Position numbers and translations under genes: made by a program. Positions 53,653-62,555 of a DNA stretch of 64,000 bases are shown in pieces. The stretch's first letter is position 1. Each line of letters starts with the position of its first letter. The DNA comes from an uncultured Marivita sp. Lineage in GTDB: Bacteria > Pseudomonadota > Alphaproteobacteria > Rhodobacterales > Rhodobacteraceae. The notes beneath the pieces are model-generated. The model did no database searches. It was given only the letters and a program-made list of their open reading frames with translations, and was not told the origin of the DNA. The stretch spans positions 248,001-312,000 of the forward strand of contig NZ_CANKYW010000003.1 of assembly GCF_947488135.1 (NCBI RefSeq), written 5' to 3'.

Positions 53653-54261
53653 ATGTGGAGCCTCGAAACACTCGGGCGCGTGCGGCTCTCAAGGCATTTC
53701 TACATGCGCGAGTTTCTGTATTCCGAGATCGGCAATTTTCACCGCATCCAGAACATTCCCGACGATCCCGATCTGGCCATCGCGCGGGGGCGGGCGTTTT
53801 GCGAAACACTGCTCGATCCGTTGCAAGAGACCTTTGGCCGGATCGGGGTACGGTCGGGCTATCGGTCTTCGGCGCTCAACAGGTTCGGCAATGAGAACGG
53901 CCTGAATTGCGCGCGCAACGACTACCCGCTGGAGTGTCACATCTGGGACCTGCCGGATGTGGAGGTGGCCGGGGCCAGCATCGTGATCCCGTGGTTTGCC
54001 GATCAGTACGAGCAGGGGCGCGATTGGCGGGATCTGGCGTGGTGGCTCTACGATCATCTGCCCTTTGCCGAGGCGTGGTTTTCCCCCAAGCTCTGTGCCT
54101 TCAACCTGTCCTGGCGGCCTGAACCGCAGCGCCGCATCGACAGCTACATCGCGCCGAAAGGCATGCTAGTCCGCAAGGGCCGGACCCCACCGGAGGACGC
54201 GGACGCGCGGGCTGCGCGCTACGCGGATTTCCCGGCCTTTCGCGGGATCGTCTATCCCTGA
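53653..54261 (+). CDS. Peptidase-M15-like protein
   Basis: This encodes 202 aa from ATG 53653; a TTG at 53635 overlapping the VOC stop is an alternative. A DD-peptidase-like pattern appears: IRVRSGYRSSALNRFGNENGLNCARNDYPLECHIWDLPD. The usual SxHxxGxAxD metal motif is altered here, reading L-E-C-H-I-W-D, so hydrolase activity is doubtful. It lacks a signal peptide. Its place in the cluster may be accidental or it may use a different role. Confidence 0.5.
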   Translation: MWSLETLGRVRLSRHFYMREFLYSEIGNFHRIQNIPDDPDLAIARGRAFCETLLDPLQETFGRIGVRSGYRSSALNRFGNENGLNCARNDYPLECHIWDLPDVEVAGASIVIPWFADQYEQGRDWRDLAWWLYDHLPFAEAWFSPKLCAFNLSWRPEPQRRIDSYIAPKGMLVRKGRTPPEDADARAARYADFPAFRGIVYP

Positions 54262-54336
54262 CGCAGGGGCTGGACAGAGCGCGGTGGCGGGAGTAGCGTG
54301 ATTTTGCACACCTATGCAAGCCTCGGGAGCCTGACC

Positions 54337-55095
54337 ATGACACTGCCCAGAACACCGTCGTTCCGGTTGGACGGAAAGCGGGCGTTGGTGACGGGCGGAT
54401 CGCGCGGAATTGGTTTCGGCCGCGCCGTGGCCCTGGCCGAAGCGGGCGCGCATGTGATCGTTGCCGCGCGTGGCGCGACACAGGTGCAGGCCGCGGTGAA
54501 CGAAATGGCGCAGGCCGGGTTGAGCGCAGAGGCGCTGGTCCTTGATGTCACCGATATCGAGGCCGTGCGGGACGCGTTCGATGCGCACAAGTCCATTGAT
54601 ATCCTTGTCAATTCCGCCGGTCTGGCCCGGCACAGCCCCGCGCTTGAGACGACGCCCGAGGATTTCGACGCGGTGGCGGCGGTCAATATCCGGGCGGCCT
54701 ATTTCCTGGCCCAGACCGCAGCGCGCCAGATGGTCGGGCGCGGTGGGTCTATAATCCAGATCTCCAGCCAGATGGCCCATGTCGGAGGCATCGACCGGGC
54801 GGTCTATTGCGGCACCAAGCACGCGGTCGAGGGCATGACCAAGGCGATGGCGATCGAATGGGGGCCGGAGAATATCCGCGTCAACACGATCTGCCCGACC
54901 TTCATCCTCACCGACCTGACCAAGCCCACCTTTGACGACCCTGAAAAGCGTGCCTGGATCGAGGCCAAGATCAAACTGCCGCGTGTGGGGCAGGTCGAGG
55001 ACATCATGGGCGCGTGCCTGTTCCTGGCATCCGACGCCAGCGCGCTGGTCACCGGGACACCGCTTCTGGTCGACGGCGGATGGACGGCGGGATGA
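54337..55095 (+). CDS. Short-chain dehydrogenase/reductase
   Basis: This encodes 252 aa from ATG 54337 with a GGGAG site 7 bases upstream. The Rossmann motif VTGGSRGIGFG, the NSAG motif (VNSAGLARH), the active-site S-Y-K (SSQMAHVGGIDRAVYCGTKHAVEG) and the final LVDGGWTAG are all present, so it should be an active NAD(P)-dependent alcohol dehydrogenase. Substrate unknown; together with the HisD-like enzyme it suggests oxidation of a polyol or hydroxy acid. Its stop overlaps the LacI start by 4 bases. Confidence 0.9.
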   Translation: MTLPRTPSFRLDGKRALVTGGSRGIGFGRAVALAEAGAHVIVAARGATQVQAAVNEMAQAGLSAEALVLDVTDIEAVRDAFDAHKSIDILVNSAGLARHSPALETTPEDFDAVAAVNIRAAYFLAQTAARQMVGRGGSIIQISSQMAHVGGIDRAVYCGTKHAVEGMTKAMAIEWGPENIRVNTICPTFILTDLTKPTFDDPEKRAWIEAKIKLPRVGQVEDIMGACLFLASDASALVTGTPLLVDGGWTAG

Positions 55096-56105
55096 GCAGG
55101 CGCGTGACCTCTCTGGACGTGGCGGCGCGCGCTGGGGTCAGCCAATCGGCGGTCAGCCGGGTGTTCTCGGGCGCGTCGGCGAGCAAGGACACAGCGGCCA
55201 AGGTACGCGCGGCGGCCGAGGCGCTGGGCTACCGGCCCAACGTGCTGGCGCGCTCGCTCATCACCGGGCGCAGTCGGATCATCGGGATGGTGGTGGCCTA
55301 TCTGGGCAACCCCTTCTACCCGGATGCGCTGGAGCGGTTCAGCCGCATCTTGCAGGACGAAGGGTATCACACGCTGGTCTTCACCCTGCCCGAAGGCGCG
55401 GGCGACACGGATACCGACCGGATCGTGCAGCAAATGCTCGACCACCAGGTCGATGGCATCATCCTCGCCAGCGTGGGTCTGGGCGACGCGCTTGCCGCGC
55501 GCTGCGAGGCGGCGGGCATTCCGGTGGTGCTGTTCAACCGGGGGCAGGCGGGCAGCGGTCTGGCGCAGGTCACGTCCGCCAACCGTCTGGGCGGTGCCAA
55601 GGTTGCGGAGTTCCTCGTCGCGGGGAACCATGCGCGGATCGGCCATGTCGCCGGGTGGCAGGGGTCGTCCACCGGGCGGGATCGGACCGAGGGATTTCTG
55701 GACCGGCTGGTCGCCCTCGGAACCGAGGCGGTTGGTGTCGAGGACGGGCGCTATGACCATGCCGAGGCGGTGCGTGCGACGGATATCCTGATCGCCAAGG
55801 GGTGCGATGCGCTGTTTGTCGGCAACGATCACATGGCGTTTGCCGTGATGGATCACCTGCGGTTCGATCTTGGACTGTCGGTGCCCGGAGACGTGTCGGT
55901 CGTCGGTTATGATGACGTGCCGATGGCGGCCTTTGCGGCCTATGACCTGACCACTGTGCGCCAGCCGGTCGGGCGCATGGTGAAGGCGACGGTGACGGGA
56001 CTCCTTGACCAGATCGAAGACACATCGGCGCGCGCAGACATCACTGAAATCGACGGGCCGCTGATCCTGCGCGGATCGGCCCGCATACCGGAAGGCTTGA
56101 AATGA
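55092..56105 (+). CDS. LacI-family transcriptional regulator
   Basis: This encodes 337 aa from ATG 55092, overlapping the SDR stop by 4 bases. The helix-turn-helix TSLDVAARAGVSQSAVSRVFSGASASKDTAAKVRAAAEALGYRPNVLARSL is in the first 55 residues, followed by a sugar-binding-type effector domain with the family's VVGYDDVPMAAFAAYDLTTVRQP near the end. It should control the catabolic cluster; the palindrome at 52120-52137 is one candidate operator. Effector unknown. Confidence 0.92.
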   Translation: MSRRVTSLDVAARAGVSQSAVSRVFSGASASKDTAAKVRAAAEALGYRPNVLARSLITGRSRIIGMVVAYLGNPFYPDALERFSRILQDEGYHTLVFTLPEGAGDTDTDRIVQQMLDHQVDGIILASVGLGDALAARCEAAGIPVVLFNRGQAGSGLAQVTSANRLGGAKVAEFLVAGNHARIGHVAGWQGSSTGRDRTEGFLDRLVALGTEAVGVEDGRYDHAEAVRATDILIAKGCDALFVGNDHMAFAVMDHLRFDLGLSVPGDVSVVGYDDVPMAAFAAYDLTTVRQPVGRMVKATVTGLLDQIEDTSARADITEIDGPLILRGSARIPEGLK

Positions 56106-57064
56106 GAGGGTTCGACAACCGTTTCGCGGATTTCCCCGACTACATCCTCGGGATCACCAAGGAGATTTGGGAGGATCGCGGCCTTGGCGCGCGGATGAAG
56201 GACTATTACCACCCCGAGGTGATCGTCCGCACGCCTGCGGGCATCGGGTTCGGCGAACCGGCAATGACGGCGGCGACGATGGCGACCTGCCATGAATTCC
56301 CCGACCGGCAGTTGCTGGGCGAAGACGTGATCTGGTCTGGCAGGCCCGAGGTGGGGATGCTGTCCTCGCATCGCATCCTGTCCACGGCGACCCATGTAAA
56401 TGACGGGCAATTCGGTCCCGCCACGGGGCGCAGGATCAAACTGCGGGCGCTGGCGGATTGCTATGCCAAGAACAACATGATCAGCGACGAATGGCTGATC
56501 CGCGACAACGGCGCGATTGTGCGGCAGTTGGGGTACGACGTGAAGGACTGGGCGCGCGAACGGATCGCACGGCTCGACCCGGAAACGCAACCGTTCCGCC
56601 CGGAGATCGATGTGCAGGGGCCCTATACCGGGCGCGGCAATGACAACCAGTGGGGCGAGGCGTTCGCGGCGCTTCTGACCCGGATGATGGCCGGTGAATT
56701 CTCGGTCATTCCCGACCAGTACGACCGCGCCATCCACGCCGAGTATCCGGGTGCGCAAACCGTGCACGGCACCGGCGGCGTCGATGCGTTCTGGCTGGGC
56801 CTGCGGTCTTCCTTCCCTTCGGCCAAGTTCGAGATCCACCACCAGATCGGCATGGAGGAGGCGAACATGCCGCCCCGCGCCGCGATCCGCTGGTCGCTGA
56901 CCGGCAAGCACGATGGCTGGGGCACATTCGGCACCCCCACAGGGGCCGACGTGCACGTCATGGGGATCAGCCACGCAGAGTTCGGCCCACGCGGGCTGCG
57001 CCGGGAATGGACGCTCTACGACGAAACCGCGATCTGGATGCAAATTCTGGCCCGTCAGGGCTGA
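56102..57064 (+). CDS. Tandem SnoaL/NTF2-like domain protein, second copy
   Basis: This encodes 320 aa, overlapping the LacI stop by 4 bases. Two NTF2/SnoaL-like domains are again visible: about 10-150 (ITKEIWEDRGLGARMKDYYHPEVIVRTPAGIGFGEPAM...) and 175-310 (ALLTRMMAGEFSVIPDQYDRAIHAEYPGAQTVHGTGGVDAFWLGLRSSFPSAKFEIHHQIGMEE...HVMGISHAEFGPRG). It is not closely similar to the first copy, so the two probably do different steps. Substrate unknown. Confidence 0.75.
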   Translation: MRGFDNRFADFPDYILGITKEIWEDRGLGARMKDYYHPEVIVRTPAGIGFGEPAMTAATMATCHEFPDRQLLGEDVIWSGRPEVGMLSSHRILSTATHVNDGQFGPATGRRIKLRALADCYAKNNMISDEWLIRDNGAIVRQLGYDVKDWARERIARLDPETQPFRPEIDVQGPYTGRGNDNQWGEAFAALLTRMMAGEFSVIPDQYDRAIHAEYPGAQTVHGTGGVDAFWLGLRSSFPSAKFEIHHQIGMEEANMPPRAAIRWSLTGKHDGWGTFGTPTGADVHVMGISHAEFGPRGLRREWTLYDETAIWMQILARQG

Positions 57065-57081
57065 CCAAAAGGACCACGACA

Positions 57082-58050
57082 ATGACACCGCAAGAGATGG
57101 AAGCCAGCATCGTCCGTTACGGCGACCTGCAACCCTGCCGCACCGCGTTTATCGACGCCCACACGCCGGGCAGCGATCAAAAGGAGAACTTCACGATCAT
57201 TGGCGGTGGTGTGTCCGAAAGCGCCGATCAGCACGTTCACATCACCGAAACCCCGGGCTTCAACATCGGTGCTGCGGGCCAGCCGCCCAAGTGTCGCAAC
57301 TCTCTGCACAGCCACCGCACCGCCGAGGTGTTCTTTGTCCTCAAGGGCCGCTGGCGGTTTTTCTGGGGGCGCTGGGGCAACGCCGGCGAGGTGGTGCTCG
57401 AAGAGGGCGACATCTTCAACATCCCAACCGGCATCTTCCGGGGTTTCGAAAACATCGGCACCGATTACGGGATGATCATGGCGATCCTCGGCGGCGACGA
57501 TGCAGGCGGTGGCGTGATCTGGGCACCGCAGGTGATCGAGGACGCCAAGGATCACGGACTGGTTCTGGGCGAAAACGGCAAGCTTTATGACAGCAAGAAG
57601 GGGCAGTCGCTTCCCGAGGGTGTAAAACCGATGCCGCTCTTGACCGATGACGAACTCAAGGGATTTCCCGAACCGACCACGGCCGATGTCATTCCCGGTC
57701 ATATCGCCCGATACTGGGACCTGATGGCGCTTGCGGACAAGCAACCGGCCAGGGTGATCGGCCCCGACGCCAAGCTGAAGGATCGGCCCGGTTTCGACGT
57801 GGATTTCATCACGCGCGGGTCGATCCCCGAAGAGATGTATACCGTCGACAACCACGAAGTGCTGATGCCGATGCGCGGCCATTGGCGGCTGACTTGGGAG
57901 GGCGGCACGACCGCGCTCAATCCCGGTGACACGGTCGCCGTGCCACCCGGGCTGGCGCATAGTTTGACCCCGGCGATGACGGGCGAGGTGTCGATGTACC
58001 GCGTACGCTCGACCGACGATCCGGCCGGGACGACCTGGACAGGCGCGTAA
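57082..58050 (+). CDS. Bicupin domain protein
   Basis: This encodes 322 aa from ATG 57082; the open frame from 57007 lies in the preceding gene. Two cupin folds can be seen: the first with LHSHRTAEVFFVLKGRWRFFWG and VVLEEGDIFNIPTGIFRGFEN, the second with YTVDNHEVLMPMRGHWRLTWEGGTTALNPGDTVAVPPGLAHSL. The HxH...E pattern is complete in the first and partial in the second, so one metal site is likely. It may be a dioxygenase, isomerase or hydrolase of the pathway. Last gene of the cluster. Confidence 0.8.
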   Translation: MTPQEMEASIVRYGDLQPCRTAFIDAHTPGSDQKENFTIIGGGVSESADQHVHITETPGFNIGAAGQPPKCRNSLHSHRTAEVFFVLKGRWRFFWGRWGNAGEVVLEEGDIFNIPTGIFRGFENIGTDYGMIMAILGGDDAGGGVIWAPQVIEDAKDHGLVLGENGKLYDSKKGQSLPEGVKPMPLLTDDELKGFPEPTTADVIPGHIARYWDLMALADKQPARVIGPDAKLKDRPGFDVDFITRGSIPEEMYTVDNHEVLMPMRGHWRLTWEGGTTALNPGDTVAVPPGLAHSLTPAMTGEVSMYRVRSTDDPAGTTWTGA

Positions 58051-58116
58051 AGCTCCGACTTGTGCCCCGGTCGTCGCGACCTACCATCCTACCCCACAGC
58101 GTCGGAGGAGGCCGCG

Positions 58117-58626
58117 ATGACCGGAGACACATTGACCCTGCGCCCCGCAGAGCCGTCGGATACCGACGACCTCGACCGCCTGTTCGGGCAAAGCTACCCG
58201 GTGCTTCTCAAGCCCGACTACCCGCCCTCGGTTCTTGTGACGGCGGTGCCACTCATCTCCAAGGCGCAACCCGCGCTGATCGCGTCGGGCACCTTCTTCG
58301 TCGTCTGCGACGGACCCGAGATCGTGGGCGCAGGCGGCTGGACCATGCAGGCCCCCGGAGGCAAGCCGGGCGCACGCGGGATCGGACATATCCGGCACGT
58401 TGTGACCGACCATCGTCGCACCCGCCAGGGCATCGGGCGGCGGCTCATGGACCATATCGTGCTGCACGCCCATGCCTGCGGCATGACCCAGTTGCACTGT
58501 CAGAGCACCCGCACCGCCGTGCCCTTCTATGAGGCGATGGGCTTTGTCGCGCAGGGCGAGATCGACATCCCTCTGCGTCCGGGCATCGACTTTCCTGCGG
58601 TCTTCATGGTGCGAATTCTCGTCTGA
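58117..58626 (+). CDS. GNAT family N-acetyltransferase
   Basis: This encodes 169 aa from ATG 58117 with a GGAGGAGG site; the in-frame 58060 reading is less likely. The acetyl-CoA motif is in IRHVVTDHRRTRQGIGRRLMDHIVLHAHACG, with RQGIGR as R-x-x-G-x-G/A. Acceptor unknown. It follows the bicupin gene by 66 bases but with no visible functional link to the catabolic cluster. Confidence 0.82.
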   Translation: MTGDTLTLRPAEPSDTDDLDRLFGQSYPVLLKPDYPPSVLVTAVPLISKAQPALIASGTFFVVCDGPEIVGAGGWTMQAPGGKPGARGIGHIRHVVTDHRRTRQGIGRRLMDHIVLHAHACGMTQLHCQSTRTAVPFYEAMGFVAQGEIDIPLRPGIDFPAVFMVRILV

Positions 58627-58697
58627 CCTTTGACGTGTGTCATGGCGCGCGGCCTCGATTTGCTGTGAACTGTCAGTCTCAGCCAAAGGAGGGGACC

Positions 58698-59072
58698 ATT
58701 CTGACAATCACCAAACCCGAACCGAACCGCGTCGATATCGACCTGTCCGGCAAGATTTCGTCGGACGAAATGGCCAAGGGGCTCGATGAACTGCTGGAGC
58801 TGTCGCAGGATGTGAACGACGGTGTGATGCTGTATACGATCACATCCTTCGCCTTTCCTGATTTCGGTGCGATCGCCGTCGAGATGGCGCGGCTTCCCAA
58901 GCTGTTCAGCCTCTTGGGCCGGTTTGACCGCTGCGCCGTTCTGAGCGACGCCGCATGGCTTCGAACGGCGGCCGAGGTGGAAGGGGCTTTGCTGCCGGGG
59001 CTCGAGATCAAATCCTTCGATCTCACCGCCCGCGAAAAGGCGGAGGCCTGGCTGAAGAGCGGGGTCGCGTGA
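58698..59072 (+). CDS. SpoIIAA-like (STAS-fold) protein with probable non-ATG start
   Basis: The most likely start is ATT 58698 or CTG 58701, giving 124 or 123 aa: an AAGGAGG site at 58686-58692 sits 5-8 bases ahead, no ATG, GTG or TTG follows it in frame, and the domain begins there (LTITKPEPNRVDIDLSGKISSDEMAKGLDELLEL). Upstream in-frame GTGs at 58635 and 58665 have no good site. The fold is that of SpoIIAA-like STAS proteins, which often bind or signal rather than act as enzymes. Cytosolic; function unknown. Confidence 0.65.
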   Translation: MLTITKPEPNRVDIDLSGKISSDEMAKGLDELLELSQDVNDGVMLYTITSFAFPDFGAIAVEMARLPKLFSLLGRFDRCAVLSDAAWLRTAAEVEGALLPGLEIKSFDLTAREKAEAWLKSGVA

Positions 59073-59096
59073 TCAATCGGTAGGTCAGCATTGTTT

Positions 59097-59126
59097 ACCC
59101 AATGTTTCGCGCGCGAAACATTGGGT
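59097..59126. repeat. 30-base perfect palindrome
   Basis: Fifteen bases (ACCCAATGTTTCGCG) followed directly by their exact reverse complement, centred at 59111/59112. It lies in the 65-base gap between the convergent SpoIIAA-like and cyclo-ligase genes. There is no T-run; it could end transcription from both sides with Rho, or be a REP-like element. Confidence 0.9.
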
Positions 59127-59137
59127 CCGTTCTGGAC

Positions 59138-59698
59138 CTATCTCTGAATGTCGATCACTTCGCGTTCCGTCACGATCATGTCGAGCGGTTGGTCCGTTGC
59201 CTCGAGCGGCAGGTCGTTGTCTTCCTGCGCGCCATAGGCAAAGCCGACGGCCAATGTCGGCTGGTTGGCTCGCAAAGCTTCCAGCGTGCGGTCATAGAAC
59301 CCGCCGCCATAGCCCAGTCGACCCCCCGTACGGCTGAAGGCCACCAAGGGTACGATCAGCACCTCTGGAATCATCAACCTTTCGACCGCAGGGACGGCGG
59401 CCCCGAACGGCCCGTCCGCAAGCGCGCAGTCCGGCTCCCATTGGGAGAATACCAAGGGCTGACCCTTGGCGCGGATCACCGGAACGCCGACGACACCATG
59501 CGCCGCAGCCTCGGCCATGGCGGGCAGGGGGTCTATCTCGGTCCGGATCGCCAGGTAGCCCGACACCGGAACGCCGCGATATCCTGCGAGCACCTCGCTC
59601 AGATGCCCGGCCGCCCCCGGATGCGCCGCCTCATGCGCCGCCTTGCGCCGGGCGAAAGCGGCCTTGCGGGCCTCGGCTTTGCGCGCCTCCAGCGTCAT
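59138..59698 (-). CDS. 5-Formyltetrahydrofolate cyclo-ligase
   Basis: This encodes 186 aa. The family's ATP/folate-binding signature is clear in FSRTGGRLGYGGGFYDRTLEAL near residue 125, and the N-terminal EARKAEARKAAFARRKAAH and QWEPDCALADGPFGAAVP also fit. It converts 5-formyl-THF to 5,10-methenyl-THF. Its ATG overlaps the mgtE stop by 4 bases, so the two are co-translated despite unrelated roles. Confidence 0.92.
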   Translation of the reverse strand: MTLEARKAEARKAAFARRKAAHEAAHPGAAGHLSEVLAGYRGVPVSGYLAIRTEIDPLPAMAEAAAHGVVGVPVIRAKGQPLVFSQWEPDCALADGPFGAAVPAVERLMIPEVLIVPLVAFSRTGGRLGYGGGFYDRTLEALRANQPTLAVGFAYGAQEDNDLPLEATDQPLDMIVTEREVIDIQR

Positions 59699-61089
59699 AG
59701 CAAGACGATCACGGCAAGGCCGAGGAAGGCGAAGAAGCCGACCACATCGGTCACGGTCGTCACGAAGGCACCCGAGGCAAGGGCCGGGTCAATGCCCAGC
59801 TTTTCCAGAACGATCGGGATGCCGGTGCCCGCCAGGCCCGCCACGATGAGATTGATTACCATCGCCGCCGCGATCACGCCACCCAGCGCCAATGATCCGA
59901 ACCAGACATAGCCCACTATCCCCATGATGACCGCAAAGGCCAGCCCGTTGATCGCCCCCACCAGCACCTCGCGCCGGATCACCCGCCAGACGTTCGATCC
60001 GGTCAAATCCTTGGTCGCCAGTGCACGAACAGCCACGGTCAGCGATTGCGTCCCGGCATTGCCACCCATCGACGCCACGATCGGCATGAGCACGGCCAAC
60101 GCCACGATGGTGGCGATTGCATCCTCGAACTGGGCGATCACGAGGCTGGCGAGGATCGACGTGACAAGGTTGACCAGAAGCCAGGGAAACCGCCGCTTGG
60201 TGGTTTCGCGAACCCGGTCCGAGACCGAGCTTTCACTGTCCACACCGGCAAGGCGCAGGATGTCTTCCTCGTGTTCTTCGTCCAGCACCGCCATCGCGTC
60301 ATCAATGGTGATGACGCCGACAAGCCGTTCGTTTTCATCGACCACCGGGGCCGAGATCAGATGGTACTGGTTGAACGCATAGGCGACATCGCCTTCGTAT
60401 TGCGTGACCGGAATCACGTGGAACGTGTCCTCGACCAGCGACTTGAGCATCACCTCGCGGCGCGACCCCATGAGCTTGCCCAGCGTGACATTGCCCACAG
60501 GGCGAAGCTTTGGATCGACCAGAACGATATGGTAGAACTGCTCCGGCAGGTCATCGGAATTGCGCAGATAATCAATAGCTTCGCCGACATTCCAGTGTTC
60601 GGGCGCCATCACCACCTCGCGCTGCATCAGGCGACCGGCAGAGTATTCCGGGAAGGTGAGCGATTGCTGAACCGCGACCCGGTCACTGTCTTCGAGCGCG
60701 TCGAGAATGGCGTCCTGCTGCGGTTGATCGAGGTCTTCCAGAAGGTCGACCACATCATCGCTCTCAAGCTCGCGCACCGCGTCTGCCAGCACTTCGGGCG
60801 ACAACAGGTCGATGACCTCTTCGCGGATCGATTCGTCGAGTTCCGACAGGATGTCGCCGTCGAATTCCTTGTCGTAGAGCTTGATCAGCCGCATCCGGTC
60901 GAACGCGTTGATCTGTTCCAGAAGGTCGGCGATATCCGCAGGGTGCAACGGATCCATCAGCGCGATCAGCTGCTCCCGGTCGTCGAGATCAACCGCGTTG
61001 AGGATTTGCGCAACCGCCTTGCGGTCGAGGGTGTAGGCGTCTTCGGACTCTTCAGCCTCGGGTGTCTCGATGGTTTGGTCGTCGCTCAT
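59695..61089 (-). CDS. mgtE: Magnesium transporter MgtE
   Basis: This encodes 464 aa, the usual length. The N-domain (helical repeats with LMDPLHPADIADLLEQINAFDRMRLIKLYDKEFDGDILSELDE), two CBS domains (EQFYHIVLVDPKLRPVGNVTLGKLMGS and ISAPVVDENERLVGVITIDDAMAVLDEEHEEDILRLAG) and five transmembrane segments at the end (PWLLVNLVTSILASLVIAQFED..., MPIVASMGGNAGTQSLTVAVRALA) are all visible. Mg2+ import gated by cytosolic Mg2+. Confidence 0.96.
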   Translation of the reverse strand: MSDDQTIETPEAEESEDAYTLDRKAVAQILNAVDLDDREQLIALMDPLHPADIADLLEQINAFDRMRLIKLYDKEFDGDILSELDESIREEVIDLLSPEVLADAVRELESDDVVDLLEDLDQPQQDAILDALEDSDRVAVQQSLTFPEYSAGRLMQREVVMAPEHWNVGEAIDYLRNSDDLPEQFYHIVLVDPKLRPVGNVTLGKLMGSRREVMLKSLVEDTFHVIPVTQYEGDVAYAFNQYHLISAPVVDENERLVGVITIDDAMAVLDEEHEEDILRLAGVDSESSVSDRVRETTKRRFPWLLVNLVTSILASLVIAQFEDAIATIVALAVLMPIVASMGGNAGTQSLTVAVRALATKDLTGSNVWRVIRREVLVGAINGLAFAVIMGIVGYVWFGSLALGGVIAAAMVINLIVAGLAGTGIPIVLEKLGIDPALASGAFVTTVTDVVGFFAFLGLAVIVLL

Positions 61090-61226
61090 CCTGCCCGGTG
61101 CCCCCTGTGCGTCAAAGATGTGGTTCGTTTACGCAATTCGTGCGGCAGACAACAGAGCCGCGGCGCAATTTACCTCCTCACATCGACGCGATAGGTTCGC
61201 GCTGCACAGGTCGAAAAGGGCCCTCC

Positions 61227-62516
61227 ATGTCAGATATCACGCTTCACCTCGGCCAGACCCTCTGGTTCGACGGCAACCCGATGGTCGAGGGGCCCGAGGC
61301 CGCCCGCGTCGCGACACGCGGGGCCATCGCGGTGCAGGGCGGGCATGTGCTGGCGCGGGGTACGGCGGACGATCTGCGCCGGGATTACCCGCAGGCGACG
61401 GTCGAGGATCATGGAGCAGCGCTGATCCTTCCGGGTTTTATCGACGCCCATGTGCATTACCCGCAAACCGCGATCATCGCCAGTTGGGGCAAGCGGCTGA
61501 TCGACTGGCTGAATACCTACACATTCCCCGAAGAGATGCGCTTTGGCGACCCGGACTACGCCGCAAAGATCGCGGAGAGCTATCTCGACCTCGCCTTGGC
61601 GAATGGCACCACGACGATGTGCAGCTATTGCACGATCCATCCACAAAGTGTGGACGCCTACTTCAAAGCCGCCGCGATGCGCGGGATGCGCGTGCTGGGC
61701 GGCAAGACCTGCATGGACCGCAATGCGCCCGACGGTCTGCTGGACACCGCTCAATCCGCCTACGATGACAGCAAGGCACTGCTGGAGCGGTGGCACGGGC
61801 AGGGCAGGGCGTCCTACGTCATCACGCCGCGATTCTCGCCCACGTCGACGCCCGAGCAATTATCGGCACTGGGGGCGTTGTGGGCCGAACACCCCGATTG
61901 CCTGATGCAGACCCATCTGAGCGAACAGACCGACGAAATCGCCTGGGTGCGCGGCCTGTTCCCCGCGGCGCACGATTACCTCGACACCTACGAGGCGCAC
62001 GGGCTTCTGGGCGCGAACGGCGTCTACGGCCACGCCATCCACCTCGAGCCACGCGAACGCGACCGCCTGCGCGAGGTCGGCGCGGCTTTGGTGCATTGCC
62101 CCACATCCAACACTTTCATCGGGTCGGGGCTCTTCGACATGGCGGGGCTAGTGGCCGAAGGTCAACGCGTTGGTCTGGCCACGGATACCGGCGGCGGGTC
62201 GTCTTTCTCCATGCTCCGCACTATGGCGGCAGCCTACGAGGTGGCACAACTGCGCGGCACGGCGCTGCACCCGTCGGCCTTGCTGTGGCTGGCGACCGAA
62301 GGCTCGGCCCGCGCATTGCGCATCGCGGATCGCGTCGGGACGCTGGCACCGGGGAGCGAGGCGGATTTCATCACGCTGGATCTGGCGTCTACCCCCGCCA
62401 TTTCGCAGCGAAGCGGACAGGCCGAGGACATCTGGGAGGCGGTGTTCCCGACGATCATGATGGGCGACGACCGGGCGGTGTCCGGGGTTTGGGTGATGGG
62501 GGAGAGGCAGGTGTAA
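61227..62516 (+). CDS. guaD: Guanine deaminase
   Basis: This encodes 429 aa from ATG 61227; the reading from 61062 lacks a site. The amidohydrolase metal motif PGFIDAHVHYPQTAIIASWGKRLIDWLNTYTFPEE, the CSYCTIH segment, QTHLSEQTDEI and HCPTSNTFIGSGLFD identify guanine deaminase (guanine to xanthine plus ammonia), with a complete set of zinc ligands. Stand-alone gene; divergent from mgtE across 137 bases. Confidence 0.95.
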   Translation: MSDITLHLGQTLWFDGNPMVEGPEAARVATRGAIAVQGGHVLARGTADDLRRDYPQATVEDHGAALILPGFIDAHVHYPQTAIIASWGKRLIDWLNTYTFPEEMRFGDPDYAAKIAESYLDLALANGTTTMCSYCTIHPQSVDAYFKAAAMRGMRVLGGKTCMDRNAPDGLLDTAQSAYDDSKALLERWHGQGRASYVITPRFSPTSTPEQLSALGALWAEHPDCLMQTHLSEQTDEIAWVRGLFPAAHDYLDTYEAHGLLGANGVYGHAIHLEPRERDRLREVGAALVHCPTSNTFIGSGLFDMAGLVAEGQRVGLATDTGGGSSFSMLRTMAAAYEVAQLRGTALHPSALLWLATEGSARALRIADRVGTLAPGSEADFITLDLASTPAISQRSGQAEDIWEAVFPTIMMGDDRAVSGVWVMGERQV

Positions 62517-62555
62517 AGGGTCGCTTTGCGGACGAAGCCGGCCTTCGAGGCTGAA

